The notes under the pieces: generated by a model
Told to the model about the DNA's origin: nothing
What the model saw: only the letters and a program-made list of their open reading frames with translations
Databases searched by the model: none
Made by a program: the position numbers and the translations under genes
Assembly: GCA_902790495.1 (NCBI GenBank)
Contig: CADASK010000004.1
Location: 1-57,975, forward strand
From: an uncultured Eubacteriales bacterium
GTDB taxonomy: Bacteria > Bacillota > Clostridia > Christensenellales > Aristaeellaceae
Reading direction: 5' to 3'
DNA: 57,975 bases
In this document: piece by piece, positions 1 through 7,845 of the stretch
Position numbering within the stretch: the stretch's first letter is position 1
Layout: every line of letters starts with the position of its first letter

Positions 1-1000
1 TAAACTTCTCAAACTCCGGCAGAATGCCGATGCCATCCGGATAGTGGGCGGCGAACTGCGGCACGGCGTGGCTCGGGAAGGAGTTGCCCTCGATGAACGT
101 CGGACCCTCCGGCGTGATCGCCACATCCCAGGCCACAAACCGCATCTGCGGCACCTTCTGCGCGGCCTCCAGGCACATGGCCTTGGCCTCCTCCCAGAAG
201 GGAATCTTAAAGCCAATGATCGGCGTGCCGGTCATCGGGTGCTTCTCGTAGGTGTTGCCGGCCTTGTCCGCGCCGACGGTCAGCAGCATGCCGCTGTCCA
301 GGTCGATGCGCGCCGCCATGCCGCCGCAGTCCACATTGTCCATCACCTTGCCGTTGCCGATGCGCAGGAAGGCGTAGACGATGCCCTGCTTCTTGTCGCC
401 CAGCAGGGTCGCGATACGGCAGGTGTTGACCGAGGTCGGGCACAGGGCCGCCATGTCCGGATGCTGGATGACGATCTCCTCGAGGATGCCGATGCCGTCC
501 CGCACCAGCCGGTCGCGGAAGGCCGCCATGCCGCCGGCCCAGTCCTCGGGCTGATACTTCTGGATGCCCTGGCCGCTGGAGCCCTCCAGGGGCTTGCCGA
601 TCAGAGGCTTGCCCGGGGCCGTGATGGCCTCCAGCTTGCTCAGCTCCGTGTCGGGGCTGAGCAGCACCCACTGCCGCTTCACATGGTCAGCAAACAGCGT
701 GTTGAACTCCGTCTTGTCGTCGAAGAAGTGCCAGTAGGCCTTGTCGTTCATCCGGCGGACGATGTCGTTGGAGATGCCGCGGGTGATCACCGTGCGCTTC
801 TGTCGGTCGTCCAGCTTCCACATCTGGGCGATCTTGTAGTCCATGTAGCCCGCGTTGTATTTCACGGCACAGCGCAGCATGTCGCACAGCAGCCACGCGC
901 GGCTCTTGCCGCTGCGCTCCACCAGCACGTTCATGGTGTCCGCCATGCGCTTGCGGTCAATGCGCACCACTCTGTGAAAGAAATAGCTCAGTCTGCTCAA
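1..1000 (-). CDS. Sugar-transfer-type ATP-grasp protein, 3' end cut by window edge
   Basis: About 333 codons are present and the frame runs off the left edge. The translation has the layout of the ATP-grasp family often found in polysaccharide or sugar-transfer loci: lysine-rich substrate loop (GKPLIGKPLEGSSGQGI), then NTCRIATL, and near the edge the metal-binding stretch WDVAITPEGPTFIEGNSF. The family is expected to make an acyl-phosphate intermediate and ligate an amine; the substrate is unknown. I chose a TTG start because GGAGG lies 9 bases upstream and no closer ATG has a site; an in-frame ATG follows at about codon 19. No partner gene is visible upstream, where 346 bases of non-coding DNA lie. 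Confidence 0.7.
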   Translation of the reverse strand, partial: MSRLSYFFHRVVRIDRKRMADTMNVLVERSGKSRAWLLCDMLRCAVKYNAGYMDYKIAQMWKLDDRQKRTVITRGISNDIVRRMNDKAYWHFFDDKTEFNTLFADHVKRQWVLLSPDTELSKLEAITAPGKPLIGKPLEGSSGQGIQKYQPEDWAGGMAAFRDRLVRDGIGILEEIVIQHPDMAALCPTSVNTCRIATLLGDKKQGIVYAFLRIGNGKVMDNVDCGGMAARIDLDSGMLLTVGADKAGNTYEKHPMTGTPIIGFKIPFWEEAKAMCLEAAQKVPQMRFVAWDVAITPEGPTFIEGNSFPSHAVPQFAAHYPDGIGILPEFEKF

Positions 1001-1110
1001 AGCACCCAACCTCCTATCCCCAACGCGCCGCCGCTCAAGAAATGCGCCGGCGCTGCGACAGCACAGCCGTCACTCAGCAGCCACCGTATCCAAAAGCGTG
1101 TGCGGGGGGT

Positions 1111-1155
1111 CTGGGGGACACACGTCGCAACGTGTCCCCCAGAAACCTTTGCTGC
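1111..1155 (+). repeat. Diverged relative of the palindromic repeat (hairpin)
   Basis: CTGGGGGACAC pairs perfectly with GTGTCCCCCAG around a loop containing GTCGCAACG, followed by AAACCTTTGC. The loop and tail resemble those of the dispersed repeat family, but the stem sequence differs completely. Membership of the family is inference. Confidence 0.35.
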
Positions 1156-1249
1156 TTTCCCTTTCGGGAAAGTAGAGTCATCAACAGGCGACGGCTGACG
1201 TTATTGAAACGCATAAAGATATGCCGACAGCCATGCTTCTATCAGCAGG

Positions 1250-1308
1250 GGTTCCGCGCCTGTGGGCGCAGGCAGGGGGCTTTGCGGTCGCCCCCTGCAC
1301 CCCTTCGC
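1250..1308 (+). repeat. Palindromic repeat, short form (copy 1)
   Basis: Contains the 5' GC hairpin region (somewhat decayed, CCGCGCC/GGCGCAG), then GCAGGGGGC, the loop TTTGCGGTC, GCCCCCTGC and the tail CCCCTTCGC. It lies between ychF and the ATP-grasp gene. Confidence 0.75.
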
Positions 1309-1346
1309 CTGCACTCCCTTCGCTTACAATACGTAAGGGTGCATGA

Positions 1347-2447
1347 TTAAACATTAAACCTGAACAGCGTCACATCGCCGTCCTTCATCACATAGTCCTT
1401 GCCCTCGGAACGGATCAGACCCTTCTCGCGGCAGGCGGCCATGGAGCCCATCTCCGCCAGGGTCTCGAAGGGCACGATCTCGGCCCGGATAAACCCGCGC
1501 TCGAAGTCGGTGTGAATCTTGCCCGCAGCCTGGGGCGCCTTGGTGCCCCGCTTGATCGTCCACGCGCGGCACTCGTCCTCGCCGGCGGTCAGGAAGGAGA
1601 TCAGCCCCAGCAGATGGTAGCAGGCGGTGATCATGCGCTCCATGCCGCTCTGGCCGATGCCCAGGTCGTTCAGGAACTCCGCCTTCTCCTCCGCGTCCAT
1701 CTGGCTGATTTCCTCCTCGATGGCGGCGGAGATCACCAGCATCTCGGCGCCCTCGCTGTCGGCGATGGCCTGCACCTTGTCCAGGTCCTTCACCTCGCTG
1801 ATGGGCTTGCCCAGATCCTCCTCGGCGATGTTCGCGGCATAGATCACGGGCTTGTCGGTCAGCAGGAAGAAGCTGCTCAGCAGGGGGCGGTCCTCCTCCT
1901 CGATCTCCAGCGTGCGGGCGGGCTTGGAGGCGGACAGGTGCTCGATCAGTCTGTCGCACAGCTCGCACTCGCGCAGGGCGTTCTTGTCGCCGCCGTTGCG
2001 GCTGCGCTGGGCCTTGTCGCGGCGGCGCTGCACGGTCTCCAGGTCGGCGAAGATCAGCTCGAGGTTGACCGTCTCGATGTCGCTGACCGGGTCGGTGGAG
2101 CAGTCCGCGCGAATGATGTTGTCGTCGTCAAAGCAGCGCACCACATGCACGATGGCATCCACCTCGCGGATGTGGGAGAGGAACTTGTTGCCCAAGCCCT
2201 CGCCGTGGCTCGCGCCCTTGACCAGGCCGGCGATGTCCACGAACTCCACAGTAGCCGGGGTCACCTTCTTGGGATGATACATATTCTCCAGCACGTCCAG
2301 CCGGTGGTCGGGCACCATCACCATGCCGGTGTTCGGCTCGATGGTGCAAAAGGGGAAATTCGCCGCCTGGGCGTTGCTGGTCTGGGTGATGGCGTTGAAC
2401 AGGGTGCTCTTGCCCACGTTGGGCAGGCCCACAACTCCGATCTGCAT
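1347..2447 (-). CDS. ychF: Redox-regulated ATPase/GTPase YchF
   Basis: 366 residues, close to the usual 363-367 of the family. The protein starts MQIGVVGLPNVGKST, so the P-loop is at residues 7-14, with the OBG-type switch segment (DIAGLVKGASHGEGLG) and a C-terminal TGS domain ending KDGDVTLFRFNV. YchF is an Obg-family protein that prefers ATP and binds ribosomes; it is linked to stress responses. The ATG at 2447 is chosen because AGAGGAGC lies upstream and homologues begin here; the open frame continues 34 codons further only into the promoter. It is transcribed from its own consensus promoter at 2487-2515. Confidence 0.97.
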   Translation of the reverse strand: MQIGVVGLPNVGKSTLFNAITQTSNAQAANFPFCTIEPNTGMVMVPDHRLDVLENMYHPKKVTPATVEFVDIAGLVKGASHGEGLGNKFLSHIREVDAIVHVVRCFDDDNIIRADCSTDPVSDIETVNLELIFADLETVQRRRDKAQRSRNGGDKNALRECELCDRLIEHLSASKPARTLEIEEEDRPLLSSFFLLTDKPVIYAANIAEEDLGKPISEVKDLDKVQAIADSEGAEMLVISAAIEEEISQMDAEEKAEFLNDLGIGQSGMERMITACYHLLGLISFLTAGEDECRAWTIKRGTKAPQAAGKIHTDFERGFIRAEIVPFETLAEMGSMAACREKGLIRSEGKDYVMKDGDVTLFRFNV

Positions 2448-2486
2448 GTCGGATAGCTCCTCTCGCAAGTTAGATTGGCATCGGAT

Positions 2487-2515
2487 ATTATACCCGCTGT
2501 TGGCGGGAAATGCAA
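2487..2515 (-). promoter_or_regulatory. Sigma-A promoter of ychF
   Basis: On the minus strand TTGCAT, a 17-base spacer and TATAAT, about 40 bases before the ychF start. Confidence 0.75.
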
Positions 2516-2577
2516 TGAAATAGAAGAAATCTTTGTATTTCAAACCCACGTAAACAAAACTGCTCTATCAGAGCTGC

Positions 2578-2703
2578 GGGCGAAGGTTTGCAAAGGGCTC
2601 GGAGCGCCCGGAAAATTCCATATTATGGAGTTTTCAGCGGAGAGCGGGCGGCAGCCCCGGACCGATCGCAAAGCCCCTGACCCGCGCCCGCAGGCGCGGA
2701 ACC
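2578..2703 (-). repeat. Palindromic repeat, long form, degenerate (copy 2)
   Basis: Read on the minus strand it has the GC hairpin, the TTTGCGATC loop, the CCGGGGCTGCCGCCCGC segment, an A/T-rich inner hairpin and the GCAAACCTTCGC tail. The two arms are mismatched here (CAGGGGCT against AGCCCTTTG), so this copy looks decayed or recombined. Confidence 0.8.
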
Positions 2704-2736
2704 CTTGCCGCCAAATCGTACAGAAGGCTTAATCCA

Positions 2737-3717
2737 TTATACTTTTCTTATTTGATACAGTTGCCGATAACTCTCCGGTGTCATCCCCGTGCGCTTGCGG
2801 AACAGCCGCGAAAAATAGCTCGCATCCTGATAGCCCACCTGCTCCGCAATCTCTGTCACCGGCAGACTGGTCTGCGCCAGGATGTGCCGCGAGCGCTCCA
2901 GCCGCACATGGATGATGAAATTGCCCACCGTCATGCCCGTGGCGCGCTTGAAGCAGTCGCTCAGGTACACCGCGGAGACATAGTGCCGCGCCGCGATCTC
3001 CGGGATCAGCAGCTTCTCGTGGTAGCGGGAGGCGATGTCCATCTGGGCCTTCGCCACCATCTCCTGATTCGCGTAGGCAAAGGCCAGCTCCCGCGAGAGC
3101 TCCGCCTCCAGCAGGAGGACGTTGACGTCGGTGTCCGTCTCGTGGAGCATGGAGCAGCCGATCCACGCCCCGCGCCAGGCGTCCTTGTTCAGATAGCCGC
3201 ACAGCAGCGCGCCCGCGGGCTTGGCCAGCGGCCTGACGCTGTGGGGCTGCTGATCCTGCGGCACCGGCCGCAGCGAGACGCAGACATAGCGCTCCGCCGC
3301 CTCGGTCTCCCGGGGACGCGCGGGCGCTTCCGCCAGCCGTTCGCGCAGCTTCTCCGCCGCGCGGCGCACCTCACCGATGGCCAGGGGCTTGAGCAGGTAG
3401 CAGCAGCTGCCCAGCTCCATCGCCTGCCGCGCGTACTCAAAGTCGCGGTAGGCGCTGACGATGCAGCCCGCCCGCACCAGGCCTTCCGCCATCAGCCGAC
3501 GAAGAAGGTCGATGCCGGACATCTCCGGCAGGCGGATGTCGGTGATGACAGCGTCCACAGGCCGGGCCGCCAGGGCGTCGTAGGCGTCCTCCGCCGTGCC
3601 GTACTCGCCAACGATCTCGAAGCCACTCTCCTCCCAGGAGATGATCTGCCGCAGGCCGATGAGAACCCAGGGTTCGTCGTCGACGAGGGCCAGGCGGTAC
3701 TTTTTCATTTCAGCCAT
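2737..3717 (-). CDS. Response regulator with AraC-type DNA-binding domain
   Basis: 326 residues. The N-terminal receiver domain begins MAEMKKYRLALVDDEPWVL, with the acidic pair DD, the phospho-acceptor Asp in AVITDIRLPEMSGID and the conserved Lys in YLLKPL. A linker of about 100 residues leads to a C-terminal pair of helix-turn-helix motifs (ITEIAEQVGYQDASYF-like, then RKRTGMTPESYRQ). This is the YesN-type architecture common in gut Clostridia, normally paired with a sensor kinase for carbohydrate sensing. No kinase gene is nearby. It starts 10 bases after the stop of the upstream ADP-ribosylglycohydrolase and has AAGGAA six bases before the ATG, so the two genes probably form an operon. Confidence 0.92.
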   Translation of the reverse strand: MAEMKKYRLALVDDEPWVLIGLRQIISWEESGFEIVGEYGTAEDAYDALAARPVDAVITDIRLPEMSGIDLLRRLMAEGLVRAGCIVSAYRDFEYARQAMELGSCCYLLKPLAIGEVRRAAEKLRERLAEAPARPRETEAAERYVCVSLRPVPQDQQPHSVRPLAKPAGALLCGYLNKDAWRGAWIGCSMLHETDTDVNVLLLEAELSRELAFAYANQEMVAKAQMDIASRYHEKLLIPEIAARHYVSAVYLSDCFKRATGMTVGNFIIHVRLERSRHILAQTSLPVTEIAEQVGYQDASYFSRLFRKRTGMTPESYRQLYQIRKV

Positions 3718-3727
3718 AGCAATTTCC

Positions 3728-4834
3728 TTATGATGGAGTGCATTCATTGAGACAGCCTGTGAAGTCGCCATATTTCCTCTGCCACGCAGGGTCGTCCGAG
3801 ATGGCGGCATCGCGCCACAGGTCGTCGGCCACCTCGAGGATCAGATCCCACAGTTCCAGGTGCTCCGTGTACTTGGCCGGAATGCCCGAGAGACCGACCT
3901 GCGCGCCGACGATGTTGCCGGCGATGGCGCCGGTGGAGTCGCTGTCCCCCTTGTGGTTGACGGCGGCGATCAGCGTCCCGTCGATGTCCCCGGCGTGCTT
4001 CACCGCGCAGTACACGGCGATGGCCAGGGCTTCCTCCCCGACCCAGCCCTCGCCCAGCCGGTGGATGGCCTGGAGATCCTGCCTGTCCTCGCCTGCCAGA
4101 TCCACCGCCCGCTTCATCAGACTGTCGAAGGTGCTCTTCTCCGCGCTGTCGGGGAAGATGGCGGCCACGGTCTCCAGCGCGCGGAGCACCGCGTCGGCGA
4201 TGGCCGCGCCGTCCTGACTCACCTCATGGACGATCAGGGCCAGGGCGGCTCCGGGCATCCAGCCCAGCGGATGGCCATGGGTGATGGCGGCGGCCTCCGC
4301 GCCGAGGCGGCCAATCTCCCGAATGTCCGTCCCGCGGTCGTTGAAGTACAGGCCGATGGGCGCCACCCGCATGACGCCGCCGCAGCCCTTGCTGTCGTTG
4401 ATCGTCTCCCGCACCGAGCCGAGTTTCCCGCTGCCCAGCGCCATGAGGCAGGTGTTGCCGGGGGCGCGGCGGCTGTAAAGCTCGGGGACGTTGCCCAGCC
4501 AGGCGGCCTTCGGATGCATGTCCGGCGTATAGCGGCCTCCCTGGGTTTTGAGCCAGTCCTGATAGCACAGGCCGATGGCGCGCGGGTCCAGGGTGCCGTC
4601 GCTCCGGATCAGGCCCTTTGCAGCGCCCAGGAGGAGGCCGTTGGCGGTGAAGAGCGTCATCTGGGTATCGTCAGAGATTCTGGCCAGGCCGCCGCTCAGG
4701 CGGTAGGCGGTGATGCCATCCGCACCGTATTCGCCGAAGATTTCCTCCTCGTCGAGGAATTCCACCGCGAAGCCGAGGGCGTCGCCGGCCGCGCCGCCGA
4801 TGAGGCATCCGCGGAATTTGTCCTGACTGCGCAT
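3728..4834 (-). CDS. ADP-ribosylglycohydrolase family protein (A)
   Basis: 368 residues of the DraG/ARH fold. Visible family marks are GGAAGDALG near residues 13-21, the first metal motif SDDT at 54-57 and the second, GDSDSTGA, around 296-303 with Asp297 and Asp299. These residues bind the two Mg ions in characterised members, which cleave N- or O-glycosidic bonds to ADP-ribose. Many bacterial relatives in sugar loci probably act on small glycosides instead. AAAGGAG precedes the ATG. It is followed at 10 bases by the response regulator gene. It is distinct from the three homologues at 21672-25998. Confidence 0.9.
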   Translation of the reverse strand: MRSQDKFRGCLIGGAAGDALGFAVEFLDEEEIFGEYGADGITAYRLSGGLARISDDTQMTLFTANGLLLGAAKGLIRSDGTLDPRAIGLCYQDWLKTQGGRYTPDMHPKAAWLGNVPELYSRRAPGNTCLMALGSGKLGSVRETINDSKGCGGVMRVAPIGLYFNDRGTDIREIGRLGAEAAAITHGHPLGWMPGAALALIVHEVSQDGAAIADAVLRALETVAAIFPDSAEKSTFDSLMKRAVDLAGEDRQDLQAIHRLGEGWVGEEALAIAVYCAVKHAGDIDGTLIAAVNHKGDSDSTGAIAGNIVGAQVGLSGIPAKYTEHLELWDLILEVADDLWRDAAISDDPAWQRKYGDFTGCLNECTPS

Positions 4835-4878
4835 GGTTGATGCTCCTTTCGCATTCGATTACTGCTTTCTGCTGCAGA

Positions 4879-5003
4879 GGTTCCGCGCCTGCGGGCGCGG
4901 GCAAAGGGCTTTGCGGTCGGTCCGGGGCTGCCCGCCCGCTCTCCGCTGAAAACTCCATAACATGGAGTTTTCCGGGCGCTCCGAGCCCTTTGCAAACCTT
5001 CGC
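4879..5003 (+). repeat. Palindromic repeat, long form (copy 3)
   Basis: Complete long form: CCGCGCC/GGCGCGG hairpin, GCAAAGGGCT pairing with AGCCCTTTGC, and the inner hairpin AACTCCAT-AAC-ATGGAGTT. The inner hairpin carries T-A/A-T where other copies have G-C/C-G, a compensating change. It abuts the collapsed epimerase gene. Confidence 0.9.
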
Positions 5004-5300
5004 TCGCTTTGCGGTTGTAGCGCAGGCCGGCCTGCTTCAGCCCCGGCAGCGGGATGAACAGCGGCCGCGGGATCCGAACCGCGAGGTGCTTCTCGGCCCA
5101 GGCCCGCACCGCGTCCACCAGCTTGCCGATGGCGGCGGAGAGGGCCGCGTCGCCCCGAGCCGATGGACGGCCTCGTCGTCGTCCGACGCGCGCACCAGCG
5201 CATACACCGTGGTGTGTTCCTGCCGCGCCAGCCTGGAAGCCAGTTCGGTGCCCAGGAAGCCGGTGGCGCCGGTCAACAAAACCACGTCACGCATCTGCAT
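5004..5300 (-). pseudogene. Collapsed NAD-dependent epimerase / SDR gene
   Basis: The first 48 or so codons (MQMRDVVLLTGATGFLGTEL) are an intact Rossmann-fold start with the GxxGxxG motif. After HRLG the frame breaks at a run of four G; adding one G continues as GDAALSAAIGKLVDAVRAWA and then IPRPLFIPLPGLKQAGLRYN, which looks like the far C-terminal end of the same family. About 200 or more central residues, including the catalytic Tyr-x3-Lys, are missing. The frame then reads into the palindromic repeat without a native stop. It overlaps the 3' end of the upstream HAD gene by 14 bases, consistent with a former operon. Confidence 0.7.
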
Positions 5301-6135
5301 CCTCCGTATCGCGCGTCAGGCCCAGCTGGTCGAAGGCCCGGGCGAGGCCGTCCTGCTCCACCGCGGGACAAACCATGGTGCTGACTGCCTTCAGGCGGGG
5401 GCTGCCGTTGTCCATGCAGACGGAGGTGCCCACGGTCTGCATCATCTCCAGGTCGTTCATGCTGTCCCCGAAGCCGATGGTGTCGCTCAGATCCATCCCG
5501 AAGTATTCCGCCACGCGCTTCACGCCGCGGCCCTTGTCGAAGCGGCGGTTGATCATCTCGCCGTTCAGGAAGCCCCGGGCGTCGGCGTCCTGCACCACGA
5601 AGTTGAAATCTGCCCCCAGGGCATCCATGGCGGGCCGTAGCTGCTCCATGGTTTTGCACATGAACACGATCTTGTAGATATCGCTGCCGTCGTACTCGCC
5701 CATAGGGCGGATGTTGAGCCGCTCGGTGATGGCCCTTCGCCAGCGTGCCAGCTCGCTGTTGCCCTCGCCCGCCTCGGCCATGAAGGCACTCAGATCCTCG
5801 TCGCCCCAGGTGGCGTCCCGGGACTCGATGGTGCGGAGCACGCGGTTCTCCCCCAGCAGCCTCATGCCGGTCTCGAACTGCTCCCTGCTCATCGGGCAGT
5901 CGAAGAGCACCCGGTCGCCCACGAACACGTAGCCGCCGGCGCAGGCCACCGCACCCTCGAAGCCCAGCGCCAGCACAGGGGCCAGCATGCCGGGGTTCCG
6001 GCCCGTGCACAGGAAGATGCGGTGGCCGTTCGCCTGGGCCTTGCGGACGGCGGCCATGGCGCTCTCCGGCGGGTTGTTGCTGCCCGCGGGGGTCAGGGTT
6101 CCGTCGATATCCAGGAAGATCAGCTTGCGTTGCAT
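5287..6135 (-). CDS. Cof-type HAD-superfamily phosphatase
   Basis: 282 residues. HAD motif I is FLDIDGTLT (nucleophile Asp9 and acid-base Asp11), motif II is in FLCTGRN, and the C-terminal motif IV is GFGDSMNDLEMM. A C2-type cap lies between. Members of the Cof/YbjI group dephosphorylate sugar phosphates, cofactors or flavin precursors in the cytoplasm; the substrate cannot be deduced. AAGGAGG lies 8 bases upstream of the ATG. The stop overlaps the start of the ruined epimerase gene downstream. Confidence 0.92.
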   Translation of the reverse strand: MQRKLIFLDIDGTLTPAGSNNPPESAMAAVRKAQANGHRIFLCTGRNPGMLAPVLALGFEGAVACAGGYVFVGDRVLFDCPMSREQFETGMRLLGENRVLRTIESRDATWGDEDLSAFMAEAGEGNSELARWRRAITERLNIRPMGEYDGSDIYKIVFMCKTMEQLRPAMDALGADFNFVVQDADARGFLNGEMINRRFDKGRGVKRVAEYFGMDLSDTIGFGDSMNDLEMMQTVGTSVCMDNGSPRLKAVSTMVCPAVEQDGLARAFDQLGLTRDTEDADA

Positions 6136-6216
6136 GGGGACAGCCTCCTTGACGCCCGCCGCTGCCGGCCGGCGTTCCTTTGGGAAGACGCATACGGCGT
6201 CCTCCCGGTTATGGAT

Positions 6217-6245
6217 ACCTTACCAAATCAGCGGCCCCGCGTCAA
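6217..6245 (-). promoter_or_regulatory. Weak candidate promoter for the HAD gene
   Basis: TTGACG, 17 bases, TAAGGT on the minus strand. The -35 is good and the -10 is poor, so this is tentative. Confidence 0.35.
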
Positions 6246-6322
6246 GCGGACTTGCAAATTGAGAGAAGGCAGGTCCGAACTTGTATATTTGTGTCATTTG
6301 GGTTACATTTGTCCAATTCGTC

Positions 6323-6351
6323 TTGACTTATAACCATATATCGTATAAAAT
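6323..6351 (+). promoter_or_regulatory. Sigma-A promoter of the first ABC transporter
   Basis: TTGACT, 17 bases, TAAAAT, about 40 bases upstream of the binding-protein start. An overlapping TATAAA with 15-base spacing is also possible. Confidence 0.65.
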
Positions 6352-6391
6352 GATGTCATCAATCTTCCACGAGAAGAGAGGAGAATCGCCC

Positions 6392-7603
6392 ATGAAAAAG
6401 TTTCTTGCCCTGGTCATGGCAGCCATAATGCTGCTTTCTCTGGTGTCCTTCGCCCACGCCGAGGACGTCGAGCTCGAGTTCCTGTACCACAAGTCTGAGA
6501 CCGACGCCATCAACGCGATGCAGAAAGTCATCGACCAGTTCAACGCCGAGAATCCCGGCATCAAGGTCAACTTCGTGCAGATCCCCGACGCGGCCACCGT
6601 GCTGCAGACCCGCGCCACCCAGAACGACCTGCCCGACATGTTCGGCTGCACCACCTCCACCACCTACGAGCTGATGTTCGAGAGCGGCCTGATCATGGAT
6701 CTGACCGGCCAGCCCTTCCTGGAGAACATCGCCCCCTCCACCCTGGCGCTGAGCGGCTATCATGGCAAGATCTACCGTATGCCCTACAGCCTGAGCTGCT
6801 ACGGCCTCTACGTGCGCACCGACATCTTCGAGCAGCAGGGCATCGAGCTGCCCACCACCTGGGAAGAGCTCATGGCGGCCTGCGAGAAGCTGCAGGCGGC
6901 CGGCATCTACGGCTTCGGCCTGCCGGACAAGGACATGGTCTATCAGCGCATGGAGCGCATGATGTCCATGCTCGCCGACAATGACGACGAGTTCAAGGCC
7001 ATCGCCGCGGGCGAGCTGGATCCCCATGAGTCCAAGGTGCTCAAGGGCTATGCCGAGGCCTCCCTGGACATCGCCAAGTACACCAACCCCGAGTCCAAGG
7101 GCGCGGGCTATGACGAGAGCTATCAGATGTTCCTGAAGGACGGCGCGGCCATGACCATCAACGGCCAGTGGTCCCTGGGCACCCTGCTGGGCTTCAACCC
7201 CGACCTGCCCGTGGCCATGATTCCGCTGCCCAACCCCACCGGTGAGCAGAGCAACGTCATCGTCTCCATCGACACCAGCTTCTGCATCTCCGCCAACACC
7301 AAGCACCCCGAGGAGTGCCTGAAGTTCCTGGAGTTCCTGGCCAAGACCGAGACCGCCCAGACCTACACCGACATCGAGGGCAGCCCCAACGTCATCAAGG
7401 GCGTGAACTACAGCGTGAAGCAGCTGGAGAAGATCAACGAGGCCATGAGCGAGGGCCACACCGCCCTGAGCTTGAACGCCATCTGGCCCTCCGGCCTGCG
7501 CAAGGCCCTGGGTGACGTCGCGACCAACCTGATCCTGGATCAGGATCTGGAAGCCTTCTACGCGGACGCGCAGATGACCATTGAGGACTATTACAACAAC
7601 TGA
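6392..7603 (+). CDS. Carbohydrate ABC transporter substrate-binding protein
   Basis: 403 residues with an N-terminal signal peptide (MKKFLALVMAAIMLLSLVSF then AHA-ED cleavage). The mature part is a family-1 extracellular solute-binding protein, with the usual VIDQFNAENPGIKVNF start and periplasmic-type two-lobe fold. It should bind an oligosaccharide or sugar and deliver it to the permeases at 7846 and 8755. No lipobox cysteine is visible at the cleavage site, unusual for a monoderm. GAGAGGAG lies upstream of the ATG. A hairpin terminator and a long repeat copy separate it from the permease genes, which may let the binding protein be made in excess. No ATPase gene is present; a shared MsmX-type ATPase elsewhere is likely. 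Confidence 0.93.
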   Translation: MKKFLALVMAAIMLLSLVSFAHAEDVELEFLYHKSETDAINAMQKVIDQFNAENPGIKVNFVQIPDAATVLQTRATQNDLPDMFGCTTSTTYELMFESGLIMDLTGQPFLENIAPSTLALSGYHGKIYRMPYSLSCYGLYVRTDIFEQQGIELPTTWEELMAACEKLQAAGIYGFGLPDKDMVYQRMERMMSMLADNDDEFKAIAAGELDPHESKVLKGYAEASLDIAKYTNPESKGAGYDESYQMFLKDGAAMTINGQWSLGTLLGFNPDLPVAMIPLPNPTGEQSNVIVSIDTSFCISANTKHPEECLKFLEFLAKTETAQTYTDIEGSPNVIKGVNYSVKQLEKINEAMSEGHTALSLNAIWPSGLRKALGDVATNLILDQDLEAFYADAQMTIEDYYNN

Positions 7604-7623
7604 TCAGGGAATCAAGTTTTCCC

Positions 7624-7660
7624 GGCGGGACTGCTGCCGTCAGTAGCCCCGCCCTTTTTT
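7624..7660 (+). terminator. Terminator between binding-protein and permease genes
   Basis: GGCGGG pairs with CCCGCC around a partly paired loop (ACT with AGT), followed by six T. It is likely a partial terminator, because the permeases show no obvious promoter of their own. Confidence 0.6.
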
Positions 7661-7672
7661 ACAGTCACGCAG

Positions 7673-7796
7673 GGTTCCGCGCCTGCGGGCGCGGGCAGGG
7701 GGCTTTGCGATCGATCCGGGGCTGCCGCCCGCTCTTCGCTGAAAACGCCATAACATGGCGTTTTCCGGGCGTTCCGAGCCCCCTGCACCCCTTCGC
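7673..7796 (+). repeat. Palindromic repeat, long form (copy 4)
   Basis: GC hairpin, GCAGGGGGCT pairing with the distant AGCCCCCTGC, and the inner hairpin AAAACGCCAT-AAC-ATGGCGTTTT. Compared with copies 3 and 5 the outer stem is changed on both sides together. It lies inside the transporter operon. Confidence 0.9.
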
Positions 7797-7845
7797 GCCG
7801 CACCTTTAGGATTCATACTTTATTCTTAGAGGAGAGTGAGTCCGC

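Larger units (their letters stand above)
1001..1346. other. Non-coding gap with two hairpins
   Basis: No supported gene. It holds the ribosome binding site of the ATP-grasp gene, an 11-bp perfect hairpin at 1111-1142, and one short-form copy of the dispersed palindromic repeat at 1250-1308. Confidence 0.6.
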
